The notes: generated from the letters alone by a model not told the origin. A DNA stretch of 64,000 bases from Apostichopus japonicus (GCF_037975245.1 NC_092566.1:2730001-2794000), one strand, 5' to 3'. Shown: positions 1-10,984, counted from the first letter of the stretch. Numbers and translations are program-made.

Positions 1-476
1 TTCAATAGTTGTTTTTGAGGAATGTCATTTTTTTCTAAAGGGCTCTCATTTTCTCTTCTTTGTTTTTTTCTTTCCATATTTTTAAGGTAGAATGTTAACA
101 GTCTTGACACTGACACAATGCAATTACTACACCACTTAAAGAAGTACAATATTTTTTAGATATAACAGAACAAATTTCCTAAACAAAAAATAAACTTAGA
201 ACAGAAACTAAACGACCTTGCAGCTTCTTTTTTCTTTTCTTTTCTTTCCCTTGATAATTAGAAAATAATCTTCCATCTTCAAATTTTTGGTGAAAAAATT
301 TAAAAAAAATTTCAGTGACATATATGGTAACATGTTTAAATATTAAATAGTCTTTCACTATCACTTTTATATTTTGTCATTTATGAAAGAAAAATTTTGG
401 TCACTGCCAAGCAGAAAGTTTCCTACTTAATGTAATGATTTTGAGAATTTAAGTCAAACCATATTAAAATCTTCCT

Positions 477-674
477 TTAAGTGAGATACACTTTGAAGAG
501 GTTTTTAACTTCCTTTGAACTCAGCACATAGATACGGCTCTTCCCGCTTTCTATTTTGATTAATACTGCAGAATCTCTAAGCTCGTTGTCTTCTAATTGT
601 TCAGTGTAATACAATTGTGGTGACTTGAAAGCCTTGGAACCAAACCAGCCAATGTTTATCTTGAAGTGAATCAT
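477..674 (-). CDS. Coding-like segment, possible terminal exon
   Basis: An open frame of about 65 codons ending in TAA reads GWFGSKAFKSPQLYYTEQLE and RIYVLSSKEVKNLFKVYLT, with mixed-complexity residues unlike the surrounding AT-rich noise. A possible acceptor TTCACTTCAAG precedes IGWFGS. It could be the last exon of the CH gene or of another minus-strand gene. No family recognised. Confidence 0.25.
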   Translation of the reverse strand: MIHFKINIGWFGSKAFKSPQLYYTEQLEDNELRDSAVLIKIESGKSRIYVLSSKEVKNLFKVYLT

Positions 675-1689
675 GTTCGATTAAACAAATACAAACGTGT
701 GAAGGGCTCCTACAGTACGTGACCTCACTTCCTGTGATTTATAGGTTGCTGTTCATGTATTAGTTGCATTTGGCTTACTCTTCTAACTTTGTACAAAACC
801 ATGTAATATTCATCCATAATCTGATCTATGTGGTGACCACAATTTGGTAGCACTCCCTATTAGCTAGTTACTTCACATCAATCTAAATACATAACTTTTC
901 TTTGGCTAAAAACTTAATGGTTTATTGTTTCATTTTCAAACCTTACAAGTTGTTGTATAATTTTGTTTTTGTTCCTGTTGCAATTTTGGTTCTACTGGCA
1001 AAGATAAAGGATGGTAAAAGCAACTCTTTATAATATTTTTTAAATTAATTACCACTACCAAAATGACTAGGCATAAGGATATCGAAACAGTGTGTATTTT
1101 TTGTTCAGAGTGAGGCAACATTGTACTGATTACTAAATCAACCGGTTTGACTTCAGTGTATTGCCTTGTTAATGAGGTCTGGTGTTTGCCAACTGTAAAT
1201 TAACAACTTCTTTGAAGGATTTCTCTGTCCTTGAGAAAATGTTTCATTTAGCTAAAAAAGCCAACAAAAGGCTTAGTGGTTCCTTGCATAGTTTTATATG
1301 AGAAAATTCAATTACATACTGTTACATAAACATGTTCAAGTTTTGATCTGACATGATGTTTCCCTTCCACAGCGTATTGTTGTGTTCTGGTACTCACTAT
1401 GGTGATTTCTACACACTATATTTGAGGCAAGGAATCAAAAGTTGTTCCAACATTATTCAAATGATTGAGTCAGCTCATGATGTGATCTGAACTACAGGAA
1501 TCGCTTCAATACAATTTTCCTTCCTTCTACTTTTGATAACTAGGACACTGTAGCTTCCAGTTTACTTTCATACATAATGAATGAGTCTGTTTGCCTAAGG
1601 GTATGTCTAGTCTTACAGGCCATGTGTGTTTAATTTCTTGAGATTCCTCCCAAGAAGGAAATAAAGTCAAGCTTTAAAAAGTGTTCTTT

Positions 1690-1816
1690 CTATCAAGTTT
1701 GACTTCAGATGACTCTTTGGGGATAACTTGTCAAACAGAAATCACCTTGAAGCAAATATCGCATCATCATGAAGAAGAAATAGGACGCGAACTTCATAAT
1801 GTTTCTCTTGAAGGTA
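1690..1816 (+). CDS. Coding-like plus-strand segment, possible internal exon
   Basis: Between TTCTATCAAG and the donor CTTGAAG|GTATCG, one frame stays open and reads SDDSLGITCQTEITLKQI then HHHEEEIGRELHNVSLE. Composition looks coding. It lies on the strand opposite the CH gene and no partner exon was found, so it may be chance. Confidence 0.2.
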
Positions 1817-2257
1817 TCGCAAACCAAACACTGGTTATGTTAGTACAATATATGTTGCTGGTTTGTCTCATGAACAGATACTTACTTTGACCATGTCTGC
1901 CACTTTTCATAACAAAGCACCAACACATAGCTTAGGCCTACCACAATGTCACAGCAGATGTTGTAAGGCCTTCCCTAATTTGCATTTCAAAAGGAGAGAC
2001 CTCTGGGCTGAAGTTGGTAATGCTTACCAAATTTAATGATATAGCTTTACATGCTAACGTTTCATGGGCAAGAAAATCTCGAAAGTGTTTTTCAAAATAA
2101 ACCAGGAATTAAAATATGGGTTGAATATGTTGTGGAATTACACTGTAAGACTATGTACAGTGTAACCTTTTATATGGAAGTGCAACAGATCTGTATTACA
2201 CCAGATACATATGACATATGACTCCTTGTTTCACATTTTATTCTTTTTATGTGCTTA

Positions 2258-2656
2258 TCTAGGGAGGGATGGGAGGGGTGTTAGGAGGGGGTGGGAGAAG
2301 AGGAGTTGAAGGGGTGTTGGAAAGGGATGGGAGGAGAGGAGTTGAAGGGGTGTTGAGAGGGGGTGGGAGGTGTTGAAGGGGTGTTGGGAGGGGAGGAGAG
2401 GGGAGGAGAGGAGTTGAAGGGGTGTTGGTAGGGGGTGGGAGGAGAGGAGTTGAAGGGGTGTTGGGAGGGGGTGGGAGGAGAGGAGTTGAAGGGGTGTTGG
2501 GAGGGGGTGGGAGGAGAGGAGTTGAAGGGGTGTTGGGAGGGGGTGGGAGGAGAGGAGTTGAAGGGGTGTTGGGAGGGGGTGGGAGGAGAGGAGTTGAAGG
2601 GGTGTTGGGAGGGGGTGGGAGGAGAGGAGTTGAAAGGGTGTTGGGAGGGGTGTACA
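2258..2656. repeat. 36-bp G-rich minisatellite
   Basis: Repeats of TTGGGAGGGGGTGGGAGGAG plus GGAGTTGAAGGGGTG. The copies from 2425 on are near perfect and those at the left are degenerate. Several G-runs per unit give strong G-quadruplex potential on the plus strand. Long open frames on both strands are due to the period being a multiple of three. Confidence 0.95.
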
Positions 2657-3214
2657 TGTAATTAGGAAAATGATGTTGACAAATACTTAAGATACATTGG
2701 GAGATAGAGTTGTCCACAGATAGTGGGCACATGCAGGGTATGGTGACTAGCAAGAGGTGAATCTTCCATCATTTGTCATTTATTTGTCACTTATTATGTA
2801 ACAAAGGGACAGAGGAGCAAGGACTAAATTGTATAGTGAGAGTTAGTTCAGCTCTGACCAAAGCTTTTGCCTTACCTGTTTATTCATACTCTGTTTCATT
2901 ATAGAAACAACCTGGAATTTATACTGTGTAATATACAACAGACCTTAAAACCATCTCATCTTTCTGAAACATTTGTTAGAGGAAGAATCAGAGCATGCAA
3001 CAAACTGTAAACTAAAACTTTTAGCATCACTCTGAACATATAACAAACACTATGACCATGTGACTTCTTTTAGCTCTAACCATTTGCCAGTTCTGATAAG
3101 AACGAATCTTTAACTGTTTGTTAAAAGAAATGTTACAACATTCAACAATAGACCAACATCTGCGAATATAAGATATTAGGAATTAGGAATGATCAGATTT
3201 GTGCGCTAACTTAC

Positions 3215-3326
3215 TTTTCTGTGATACTCTTGTGCATCTTAAAGTTTTCCTCTGTCAGCTGATCTGCGCACCATTCCATCAAGGAAAGCCTTCCATAACG
3301 CAGCGTCCTGCGCCCTGGAGGGGTCT
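3215..3326 (-). CDS. CH-domain gene exon 5
   Basis: 112 bases, acceptor TTCCCTTCCCAG, donor GAAAA|GTAAGT. In phase with exon 4 it reads ETPPGRRTLRYGRLSLMEWC then ADQLTEENFKMHKSITE. It could open a second CH domain. The intron before it carries the 75-bp minisatellite. Confidence 0.8.
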
Positions 3327-6300
3327 CTGGGAAGGGAAAATGAAAAAAATGAAAAAGACAGGGAAAATGCTGGAACCTCAGATGGTAACCAGAAAACCAA
3401 TTGGCCTTTGTGATTCCTAGAAATATAATTTGCTCAAAATTCCACACACATGTAAAAAGTAAAAAATTTGGCTGAAAATTAAGCAAGAACCAGAAAAGAT
3501 CAGAGATTTCCAGCTCTTATTTGTAGCACTCCTTAGTGGGCATCAACAATTTAGTTCACTAGTAAGGATTTTCCAATATATAGAATTTGTTATTCCAAAA
3601 AATTTCAATATCCAGAAAGAACAGTCTTCCTATGTGAAATGTAGACACATAAATGTTTGAGCAAACGGAATGCCATTCAGAGATTAATTTTTAGTACATT
3701 TTTTTTTTAATAAAACGGACTCCCCAATTGTTCTCACAGCTGCTACGTGAAGCAACATGAAGACTAGAATGATGAACTCAGTATTGTGTTTATGTTTGAT
3801 AGTACTACTATAAAGCTGTATATTGAGTATGAATGAGACTAGAATGATGAACTCAGTATTGTGTTTATATGTGATAGTACTACTATAAAGCTGTATATTG
3901 AGTATGAAGGAGACCAGAATGATGAACTCAGTATTGTGTTTATATGTGACAGTACTACTATAAAGCTGTATATTGAGTATGAAGGAGACCAGAATGATGA
4001 ACTCAGTATTGTGTTTATATGTGACAGTACTACTATAAAGCTGTATATTGAGTATGAAGGAGACTAGAATGATGAACTCAGTATTGTGTTTATATGTGAC
4101 AGTACTACTATAAAGCTGTATATTGAGTATGAAGGAGACTAGAATGATGAACTCAATATTGTGTTTATATGTGATAGTACTACTATAAAGCTGTATATTG
4201 AGTTCAATGGAGACTAGAATGATGAACTCAGTATTGTGTTTATATGTGACAGTACTACTATAAAGCTGTATATTGAGTACGAAGGAGACCAGAATGATGA
4301 ACTCAGTATTGTGTTTATATGTGACAGTACTACTATAAAGCTGTATATTGAGTATGAAGGAGACCAGAATGATGAACTCAGTATTGTGTTTATATGTGAC
4401 AGTACTACTATAAAGCTGTGTATTGAGTTTGAAGGAGACTAGAATGATGAACTCAATATTGTGTTTATATGTGATAGTACTACTATAAAGCTGTATATTG
4501 AGTTCAATGGAGACTAGAATGATGAACTCAGTATTGTGTTTATATGTGATAGTACTACTATAAAGCTGTATATTGAGTTCAATGGAGACTAGAATGATGA
4601 ACTCAGTATTGTGTTTATATGTGATAGTACTACTATAAAGCTGTATATTGAGTTCAATGGAGACTAGAATGATGAACTCAGTATTGTGTTTATATGTGAC
4701 AGTACTACTATAAAGCTGTATATTGAGTATGAAGGAGACTAGAATGATGAACTCAGTATGTTTATATGTGATAGTACTACTATAAAGCTGTGTATTGAGT
4801 ATGAAGGAGACTAGAATGATGAACTCAGTATTGTGTTTATATGTGATAGTACTACTATAAAGCTGTATATATTGAGTTTGAATGAGACTAGAATGATAAA
4901 ATCAGACTTGTTATTGTACTTTTGCTTCGGCTGGAATAAAATAAGCACAAGAATATCAAAAGTATCTGGATGGCTGTATTTTCATAATTGTGTTAATTAA
5001 ATATTCATGAATGCTGCATGCTTTAATTTATTGTTATTCTAATTCATTGTTGCTGTAACATTACCATGTTTTATTACTTAATGTAAAATTAACAATATTA
5101 TTAGCATTAATAATTGAAAAAAAATAAATAAATAAATCAAGTATTTAAATAACCATAAAGTCCTTGGTAATTTGATATCATTGGGCTGGTCCTGGGTTGA
5201 GGACTTTTTCAAATCTCATTTTCTCTCAACCTGTAACTCATATGAGTATATGCTTTTGGTGAAGTGTTGATTTGCACTTTTCTAGTCAAATTTACAACAA
5301 ATATTACAACTTTTCAAGAACTCTATTAACACTTACCACTTAATTAATTATCACTAATTACCCAGTAATTGGCAAGCATTCAATATATTCAACTTGATTG
5401 ATTGTAATAATGGTACAGCTAACACTAAGAATGAGTGGTAATGATGCTATGAAGTCATGACCCAACACCAACATTTTATGCTATTTTCTTTAAGAGAAAT
5501 GTTAATCCAACAAATTGTAGAAACTAGTAATATTTGTAATCTACTTAAAGTGTTACCTAGAACTGTTTCTTTAAAATATTAATGACATTCCCAGTTGGTG
5601 ACAAGTCATCCCAACTACGTTTATTGATTTGTTCAATACTTCCTATAATTCAAACTGAATTTGTTGAAGGAAACACCTTTCCCTGCATATAACGAGACTT
5701 ACCTTTGCTGTGTATAGTAAAATGAAGAATTATAACCCAGAGCAAGTCAAGCAAACTCTTCACATCTCCTTTCATTATATCTAAGAAAGGGGGAGAAAAA
5801 GAATGCTATAATATCAAAACACATCTACTTCCAATATACATCAAAATCAAACAAAAGTCCTTTGAAATGATATAACAAAGAGATGACAAGAATCACATAA
5901 AAGCCAAACCTATCTCTGTACAAAATATCTAGGAAATAGCAACAATCAGGATTTAATCAATACTGCAAGCAATGTATTCACTTCATAGATGACTCTAAGA
6001 CGACACCATTAATTTCTTCGTCAATGTTAGTGGTGATTCATAAATATTTCATAAAACTAACGAGTCAAACGATGATATTAATTCACTCAACTCCTTTTCC
6101 ATGATCATTATTCATACGTGTGTGTGTGTGTGTGTGAACGTGTAAATATGTCAGTGTGTATGTGTATCACAGAGGGATTTATTTTGGGGGGAATATAGCC
6201 TACGTTTAAGCCTGCGTTTTCACAATAAACGAACGTGCGCATGGATTTAGTTATTTTGGGCCTGCTGAGTGGAACATACTGTAAAGAGAAATATGTACTG

Positions 6301-9300
6301 TACATTGGCATTTACATTATAAAGTTACTTGTTAAGTTATAGCCCTGCTTTTATTTTGGTTGGTATATTAATATCATTTAATTTCTTCTACTGTTTCAAC
6401 ACTGAGTCTTTTGCAGTATTTAAAATTATATATTTTGCAATCCCTTTTGGGTATAATAATTTTTTTTTTTTTCACATTTTTTTTTTTGTAGGGAGAGGGG
6501 ATGGGAGGAGGGGTTGGGAGGAGGGGTGTTTTTTATTAATCTCTTATTAAGCTTTCTGAGCTTTTCAGTATTGATTGAAGGTATGATAGAAAATCATCTA
6601 CTTTTTATCGGGGGAGAGGGGTTGGGAGGAGGGGGAGGGGGAAGGAGGGGTGTTTGTTAGTAATCTCTTATTAAGCTTTCTGATAGTTTCAGTATTGATT
6701 GAAGGTATGATCAGAAAATCTTCTACTGTTTCAACACCAAGTCTTTTGCAGTTTTTACAATTATATATTTTGCAATCCTTTTTGGATTTAATAATCTTTT
6801 TATTCTTCACCATTTTTTTTGGGGGGAGGGGTTGGGAGGAAGGGGAGTGCTGGAGGGGGAAGGAAGGGTGCTTGTTTTTAATCTCTTATTAAGCTTTGAG
6901 CTTTTCAGTATTGAATGTAGGTATGATAGAAAATAAATTGTTACGCTTAACTTATGACATCCGGTAACAATAGTTTACCACATTTAACTGATTTTCACAC
7001 CCTTGTTTGTTTACATTTCAATTCTTCTAGTAATTGCCATGCATATATGTCATAAAATATAATACCTTCTATTGTGATTGCACTGTTAAGGGGGAAACCA
7101 TCCCCCACAAGAAAATAAAAATGGCAATTTTGCATGCATCATTAGCACAAAATAGCATAAAAACATGAATGTTTTTAATCTTGATATTGTCACTTTTCTG
7201 TCAATTTAGAGGTCATAATACAAACATCGCTGCTAAATTTCAGTACTAATTATTATGAATTAAACGATTTAAACCCCATATTCATAATTCCAGCCCCCCC
7301 CCCCCCACCCATCCTTGTGGAATTGTATTTTCTCCATCAGTTTATTGTCGGTGTTTGCATTTACAATTATAACAAATAAGACATTAACATTTTTGTTATT
7401 GATATTACTCCATCCGTATGGATTAGAAACGACATGCACTGTAAGCTTCTATACTACTATGAGCATGTTACACTTCAAGACTTTGATACTCATAAAAGTC
7501 AACAATAAGTATCATTTTGATACATTTCAGACTCTATGAACCCCTTCTCTTGGCCAATGTATTGATTTTTCATTTATTTTTGAAACTTTTAGCTATTTAA
7601 CTCACCCTTAGGGGACGATTTAAGCTTGATTCCATGTTGTGAAAAGTAATTGAAGATTGCCTGAATTTGGTTCAGGGCAGTCTCATCTTCATCTTCGGTC
7701 TGCGGGCAAACGTAAGAGAAATATAGTAAACAAATAATCATTCCCAAACCTGATAAACAGGGTGACAAGCTCCAGTATGCAAGACACTGTGGCTTCTGAC
7801 TGGCACCCCCCCCCACCCCCAGCAAGAAATGCCTATACAGTATAGGGATGTACCGACTAAGGGCTGGATAGTTCAGTTGGTTACGCACAGGGGCTTGTCA
7901 CTCAGAGGTCACTGGTTGGAAGCCCATTCTAGCCAGAAATTTATTTGCTCTTTTCCATCTTCTAAAATTTCCCTGTCAGTTTTCCATTAATTATTTACTA
8001 ATATAATTATATATCAAAAAGGAGGTTCTCATAAAATTCCTTCCCTGCCCCTTTCTGCATTGTATTGAAAAAAACTGTGGCATGATACCTGGTTACCAGG
8101 TATGCAAGGTACTATGGCTTCTGACTGGCAACCCCCACCCCCCACCCCAGCGAAGAAATGGCTATATAGGGAGAGATAACCACCAACTAAGGGCTGGGTA
8201 GCTCAGTAGTTAGAGCACAAGGGCTTGTAACTCAGAGGCCACTGGTTGGAATCCCATTCTAGCCAACCAGTTCTTTGCCCTTTTTCCAAACTAAGTTAAT
8301 GTCAATAAATATATATTAACATTGTACATAATAGTGTTTTGCAGGAGTGGTTAGGGATGACAGTTTCTTGTGGTTCTTCGCTCAATGTACATGTTTACCT
8401 GTGTTAATATTTCATGCATACTGTCTCTTGAAAGCAACTATTACAGGGTATGTAAAACCTCCAGGAATTGGCAGAGGTTAAAAAATAGTAATTCATTGAT
8501 GGGTCATAACCATGTTCTTCAACAAGTTGGTTATCAACCTAAATCTTTTTTCTTCATTATTTTTTTTCTTCCACGGGGAGGGGGGAGGATGGGAGACAGG
8601 AGGGGCATAGAAGTTTGAAACAGTTAACCTGATAGGCACTTTTGTTGGTTGCCATCTGTACTGTCGTTTCTTTCGTGCCCTGTTTTGGGTATTAATGCGG
8701 TTCTCTCACCTCTGCACAGGTTATTTCAGCATTATTCAGGACATCAATTAACAGAGCAAAGATCCGTCCATCCTGCAGTTCTTCTGCATCAGTCACTAAG
8801 ACACCTCTCTCACACAGTAAACTGTTGGCCCAATTCAGGTACATCTTAAAGAAAAGAAAAGAAAAATATACTTATTTGTTAATAAGCAAAATTGCACCAT
8901 TGCCAGTTGTAAGGTACAGTTTTAAAGTGTCATCTCTAACATTATAAGCCACTTTTTCTCATTTGTGTGTTTCTACTGAATATTATATGAGGCAATACTT
9001 TTTCTTCTTTAACATGCAAAGTAATGTTTGCACATACGTGAAAACCCATCAGTCCAAGAGAGCTATATGATGAAAAATTCTTAGTTTCTCCAAATATTTT
9101 ATTCCTAACCAGTGAATCCAAAATAGAAAATAATTGTGTTCCAAAAAGTTGATCTCTTACTTACATTTTTGCATTGGTAAACCTTTGACTAATTTCCTTA
9201 CCCCTAAACAGATTACCAACTAGCTATGTTATCTTTCCTTTAAAAGATGGAATAACTTCAAAGAATGGTGCTTTTTAACACTAAATAAAACACTTCATGG

Positions 9301-9455
9301 TATACCATTCCAAACTTTCCATGTCTGTTTTGAAAATTAAACAGATGAATCCCACTAATTATGCAACAATATTACTTCAATGCAAGGACATAGCATTAAA
9401 CAGTTGTACTGCAAAGAATGTTTCTTACCTGCAAGACTGAGCTGTATAATGCCAT
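3215..9455 (-). CDS. Calponin-homology (CH) domain protein, N-terminal part, 3' end not found
   Basis: Five exons with matching phases give an N-terminus MALYSSVLQ followed by a CH domain. Its helices show in MYLNWANSLLCERG, ELQDGRIFALLIDVL, IFNYFSQHGIKL and DIMKGDVKSLLDLLWVIILH. The WAN, DG, GIK and (D)I-G--K--L-LLW-IILHF signatures are those of actin- or microtubule-binding CH domains. After the domain the chain continues with PPGRRTLRYGRLSLMEWCAD, which may begin a second, divergent CH domain as in spectrin-type tandem pairs. The exact family (navigator, dixin, spectrin-like and others were considered) was not recognised. Exons are 9429-9455, 8710-8844, 7606-7699, 5703-5780 and 3215-3326. 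The frame is still open at the last donor (phase 2), so the remaining exons lie below 3215 or outside the window. Confidence 0.82.
3761..4900. repeat. 75-bp minisatellite, about 15 copies
   Basis: Units begin AGACTAGAATGATGAACTCA and recur every 75 bases from 3761 to 4736. The later copies carry a 3-base deletion and a 2-base insertion (spacings 72 and 77). Sub-types differ at the unit end (GTATGAAGG versus GTTCAATGG) and at GTGATAG/GTGACAG. It lies in intron 4 of the CH gene. Confidence 0.97.
5703..5780 (-). CDS. CH-domain gene exon 4
   Basis: 78 bases, acceptor CCCTTTCTTAG, donor AAAG|GTAAGT. It codes IMKGDVKSLLDLLWVIILHF and TIHSK, the conserved last helices of a CH domain. Confidence 0.88.
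6116..6136. repeat. TG dinucleotide repeat
   Basis: A short GT/TG run within a CH-gene intron. Confidence 0.85.
6386..6905. repeat. Tandem repeat with a 334-bp unit and G-rich tracts
   Basis: The block CTACTGTTTCAACAC..TTTTGCAATCC occurs at about 6386 and 6720. The block TAATCTCTTATTAAGCTTTC occurs at about 6536, 6660 and 6880, each time following a GGGAGGGG-rich stretch. Intron of the CH gene. Confidence 0.85.
7606..7699 (-). CDS. CH-domain gene exon 3
   Basis: 94 bases, acceptor TTTGCCCGCAG, donor AAGG|GTGAGT. It codes TEDEDETALNQIQAIFNYF then SQHGIKLKSSPK. The last G combines with AT of the next exon to give Asp. Confidence 0.85.
7861..7934 (+). mobile_element. tRNA-derived SINE head, copy 1
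   Basis: 74 bases, GGGCTGGATAGTTCAGTTGG to TTCTAGCC, with an A-box-like TAGTTCAGTTGG and a degenerate B box GGTTGGAAGCC. Acceptor-stem ends pair (GGCT/AGCC). The B-box G to A-type changes argue against a working tRNA. Confidence 0.6.
8191..8264 (+). mobile_element. tRNA-derived SINE head, copy 2
   Basis: 74 bases, GGGCTGGGTAGCTCAGTAGT to TTCTAGCC, with good A box (TAGCTCAGTAGTTAGAG) and B box GGTTGGAATCC. The anticodon and T stems pair poorly, so a SINE head or tRNA pseudogene fits better than a functional tRNA. It is followed by the family tail TTCTTTGCCCTTTTTCC. Confidence 0.65.
8710..8844 (-). CDS. CH-domain gene exon 2
   Basis: 135 bases, phase 0 at both ends. The acceptor is a long pyrimidine tract ending TTTAAG and the donor is GCAGAG|GTGAGA. 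It codes the first half of the CH domain, MYLNWANSLLCERG to NNAEITCAE. Confidence 0.88.
9429..9455 (-). CDS. CH-domain gene, coding part of exon 1
   Basis: ATG at 9453-9455, codes MALYSSVLQ, donor CTTGCAG|GTAAGAAA. A TAA lies in frame 13 codons upstream, within TGACGTAA at 9492-9499, so this ATG is the first available in the frame. Confidence 0.75.
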
Positions 9456-9469
9456 GTTTAGTTCTCCCC

Positions 9470-10340
9470 TCTTTTGACATATACAGAAGAATTACGTCAC
9501 AGCCCGCAAGATGCTGTGCACCCTCAGGCCAACATGTTACAACTAGACATCACCGATGAAATCAATAGTTTTGTATCTGATGAAATTAATGAAAAGAAAA
9601 ATAAGTAAACTGATAACAGATGGCTATTTCAAAATGTGTTGTTTGTTGCATCAACATAGGCCTATATCATTATCACAACAGACTTAGCCTAGCCTACATC
9701 TCTTTAATTAAAGTCAGGCCTAATTGTGGGTGTAGCCTAACATTAGAACTTATCAGACTATCAGTTCCACAATAGTAAATATGGTTTGCACTTTGACTAA
9801 GCATTAACTTGAGGATAGCTACAGTACAACTACAGTGGCTTGTGCTGCATAGACTACAGTACAGGCTAGACCCAATGTTAAATAGCCTAGATGCTATTAA
9901 ACTTAATTTTAAGTTCGCCTAAAGTTTGACCTAACGTTATGCGACAGCCGCCTCCTAAGTATTTGGGCATGGAAGTTAGGCTATAGCTTATATTTATAAT
10001 CTGCAGCATACGTATAAACTATAAAGCGCGTGTGGAATTAGGCCTAGTCTAGGTCCCTAAAAAAGAAGGCCTAAGCCTAGAAGACGTTATACCTGTCTCA
10101 TCAGTCTTTAGAAGCGGAAGAGATCTATCAATACTGTCGTGGTAATATGCTAGGCTACTTTTTAAACATTTGGTTTACTGTTATGTACGATGTGTACCGT
10201 ACCGAATATACAAATATTATCTTTCCTGTTACTCACAAGGCGTTCCACGCAACACAAGTGCATCATTACTAAAGAACGCCGAAAGGTCAGCCTGTTGTAC
10301 GGAACCTGTGAGCTCGAGAACTGCCGTGTAGTACTTGGTC
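9470..10340 (-). promoter_or_regulatory. Upstream region of the CH-domain gene, rich in GCCTA motifs
   Basis: Region 5' of the CH gene start. It has a CRE-like TGACGTAA (9492-9499), a possible UTR acceptor near 9543 and a good donor GAGACAG|GTATAAC at 10093 that could end a non-coding first exon. About a dozen AGGCCTA/TAGCCTA motifs lie between 9655 and 10155. CpG density rises at 10180-10340. The promoter itself is not located. Confidence 0.3.
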
Positions 10341-10596
10341 AAAATAAGTCGTTACACTTTATGATACCTAATACTTTGTTCTATCATGGAAAAACCCGTA
10401 ATAAAAACTGAAAGAAAAAATCATTCCAAAGCTGTGACTAAACACGTTTCATTCTTTTAGAAAACATGTTATCCAAGCCATGTATTATAAGGAAAGTCAA
10501 TCAAAGCATAAAAATGCAGTACTTTACAAAGTGAAAATGAAACAAATCAGATTTTAAAGAAACCAATCGGTTTTAAGCTTCTCAATTGAAGCAGAT

Positions 10597-10917
10597 TCAT
10601 GCACCCACTTTCAACTGATTATTATTTTTTTTTAAAGATATTTCAAACTTTTTGCCCTTTTTCAATTCTAAATATTTGTCATACGTTTCTTCTCTGAAAA
10701 GGGGGTCTCCAAATCTCACATGCAAATATCTTAAACCAATAAACACAGTAGAGCTGATTGACCTGGAGTTTATGTCAATCTCCAGGGTTTCACTAAAGTC
10801 CAAATATTGGGGACCAAGGTCCAGGTTTTCTCTTGGAAATCCAGGTGTACAGTTTTTGGATGGGGGAGGTGGGTGGCAGGGGTGACACAATGTCTGGAAG
10901 AGACCATTCAACACCAA
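10597..10917 (-). CDS. Coding-like segment, possible terminal exon or transposon remnant
   Basis: An open frame ending in TGA with complex composition: PRENLDLGPQYLDFSETLEI, VFIGLRYLHVRFGDPLFREE, KYLELKKGKKFEIS. A possible acceptor is TTTCCAAG before RENLD. It sits beside hairpin repeats at 10985-11174, which favours a mobile-element remnant, but no known domain was recognised. Confidence 0.27.
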   Translation of the reverse strand: MVLNGLFQTLCHPCHPPPPSKNCTPGFPRENLDLGPQYLDFSETLEIDINSRSISSTVFIGLRYLHVRFGDPLFREETYDKYLELKKGKKFEISLKKNNNQLKVGA

Positions 10918-10984
10918 CTACCATATAAATTTGGTATTCTTCTGAACTTTCCCAGTTGTACATGAGAAACAGAACCACTCACTA

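Larger units (their letters stand above)
1..3214. other. Left flank, 3' part of the CH gene not resolved
   Basis: AT-rich DNA with the G-rich minisatellite and two weak coding-like segments. A GTTTCAG acceptor at 2966 with donor AAACAG|GTAAGG at 2876 was tested as the next CH-gene exon and closes within six codons in the required phase. Confidence 0.5.
7775..8280 (+). repeat. Tandem pair of about 320-bp units each holding a tRNA-like SINE head
   Basis: Both units contain GGCTTCTGACTGGCA, a C-rich run, AAGAAATG, CTAAGGGCTGG and then the tRNA-like part. Copies start near 7775 and 8096. They lie in CH gene intron 2. Confidence 0.85.

Noticed and set aside
2259-2753. Proline/threonine-rich and glycine-rich frames up to 164 codons
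   Set aside because: Translation of the 36-bp G-rich minisatellite.
2876-2966. Possible next exon of the CH gene
   Set aside because: Splice sites look fair, but the required phase stops after six codons.
3861-4442. Repetitive frames of FICDSTTIKLYIEYEGDQND type
   Set aside because: Translation of the 75-bp minisatellite. Open only because the period is a multiple of three, and on the strand opposite the host gene.
8191-8264. Functional tRNA (Thr-like TGT)
   Set aside because: Length and A/B boxes fit, but the anticodon and T stems mispair and the unit is part of a tandem repeated SINE-like block.
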